NCBI RefSeq assembly: GCF_046591575.1
Contig: NZ_JBIQWA010000004.1
Coordinates: forward strand, 1-64,000
DNA: 64,000 bases
DNA from: Marivita sp046591575
Lineage (GTDB): Bacteria > Pseudomonadota > Alphaproteobacteria > Rhodobacterales > Rhodobacteraceae
Direction of reading: 5' to 3'
In this document: piece after piece, positions 63,568 through 64,000 of the stretch
How the letters are laid out: each line of letters begins with the position of its first letter
How positions within the stretch are numbered: position 1 is the stretch's first letter
The notes under the pieces: generated by a model
The model's input: only the letters and a program-made list of their open reading frames with translations
Databases searched by the model: none
What the model was told of the DNA's origin: nothing
Program-made: the position numbers and the translations under genes

Positions 63568-64000
63568 AAGGCGCGCCAGCCGATATCCCGGCGGTAAAAC
63601 CCGTCCGGCCAATCAACGCTGTCCGCCAGCGCATATGCCCGGTCGCGCGCCTCTTGTAGCGTCGCGCCGCGCGCGGTCGCATTCAACACCCGCCCGCCGG
63701 TAGCGATGAACTGCCCGTCTTTGCGTGTTGTGCCAGCGTGAAACATCATCTGAAAACTGTCCTCGGTCATTCCATCCAGACCGGTAATAGCCGTGCCTTT
63801 CCGATACGCGCCGGGATACCCGTTTGCGGCCAGAACCACGGTCATGGCGTGATCATCGGCCCAGTTCACGCGTGTCTCGGCCAAGCGCCCATCCGCACAG
63901 GCATGCATCATATCAAACGCCTGCGCACCAAGACGCATCATCAGAGCCTGACATTCCGGATCGCCAAAACGGACATTGTATTCGACAAGCCGCGGCTGAC
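63564..64000 (-). CDS. purD: Phosphoribosylamine-glycine ligase, C-terminal part (window-truncated)
   Basis: Second step of purine synthesis. Only about 145 residues are in view. They include LVEYNVRFGDPECQALM, the metal-binding region of the ATP-grasp fold, and the C-terminal PurD domain (VVLAANGYPGAYRKGT, GGRVLNATARG, DGFYRRDIGWRAL). The rest continues beyond base 64000. The TGA overlaps the start of the LysE-type gene. Confidence 0.95.
   Translation of the reverse strand, partial: QPRLVEYNVRFGDPECQALMMRLGAQAFDMMHACADGRLAETRVNWADDHAMTVVLAANGYPGAYRKGTAITGLDGMTEDSFQMMFHAGTTRKDGQFIATGGRVLNATARGATLQEARDRAYALADSVDWPDGFYRRDIGWRAL

Overview
The window is a chromosomal segment of a marine-type alphaproteobacterium of the Rhodobacteraceae (Roseobacter group). 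Gene order supports this: folB-folP-glmM, an AI-2E permease followed by hdaA-ppk1-ppx, glyQ/glyS with interposed genes, the short 447-residue type of prolyl-tRNA synthetase, pntAB, DUF3422 and DUF6446 proteins, and class V aminotransferase and Lrp-type regulators. Coding sequence is dense, mostly GC-rich, with many ATGA/TGATG overlaps.

Region 1 (1 to about 13,317) is the right-hand part of an integrated mobile island. It opens with the end of an IS66-family transposon that has cut a DEAH-type helicase gene. Upstream on the minus strand are a complete type I restriction-modification operon (hsdM-hsdS-hsdR) and a 60-residue regulator-like protein from a promoter that looks leaderless. A 645-bp non-coding stretch full of iterons, palindromes and paired hairpins follows (7,427-8,072). 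Then come an unknown gene, a divergent VirD4/TraG-like coupling protein with two small partners, another small protein and a large serine recombinase. The recombinase reading frame runs without a stop into tRNA-Arg(CCG), which marks the island boundary. No relaxase or type IV secretion channel gene lies inside the window.

At 13,353-13,729 a 188-bp sequence occurs twice, exactly, on either side of a single N. This is best read as unmerged contig ends, not biology.

Region 2 (13.7-30.9 kb) is core chromosome: malate synthase G, a photolyase/cryptochrome coupled to a tiny DUF2256 zinc protein, aminopeptidase N, an acyltransferase, a lytic transglycosylase, gatB with a DUF4177 protein, bolA, a J-domain protein, a class V aminotransferase, two tandem Lrp/AsnC regulators and a Hint-domain protein.

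Region 3 (31-51.7 kb) holds ilvC, a possible 27-residue membrane peptide, an EamA transporter, a secreted protease-like protein that lacks all three catalytic residues, glyQ-(FkbM methyltransferase)-(DUF6446)-glyS followed by a PPDK-like protein with a degraded ATP domain, a SleB-type hydrolase, folB-folP-glmM, a serine hydrolase, proS, a PAS-histidine kinase and an AI-2E-family permease.

Region 4 (51.7-64 kb) holds hdaA, the polyphosphate pair ppk1-ppx, DUF3422 with a helically phased CAGTAT array upstream, pntAB, an isoprenylcysteine methyltransferase-like protein, a small unknown protein, an EamA transporter, a LysE/ArgO exporter and the end of purD at the window edge.

The observations most worth a second look are the structured non-coding region of the island, the recombinase tail encoded by a tRNA gene, the triple-null pseudoprotease, the FolB protein with a possible kinase-fold extension, and the phased CAGTAT repeats.
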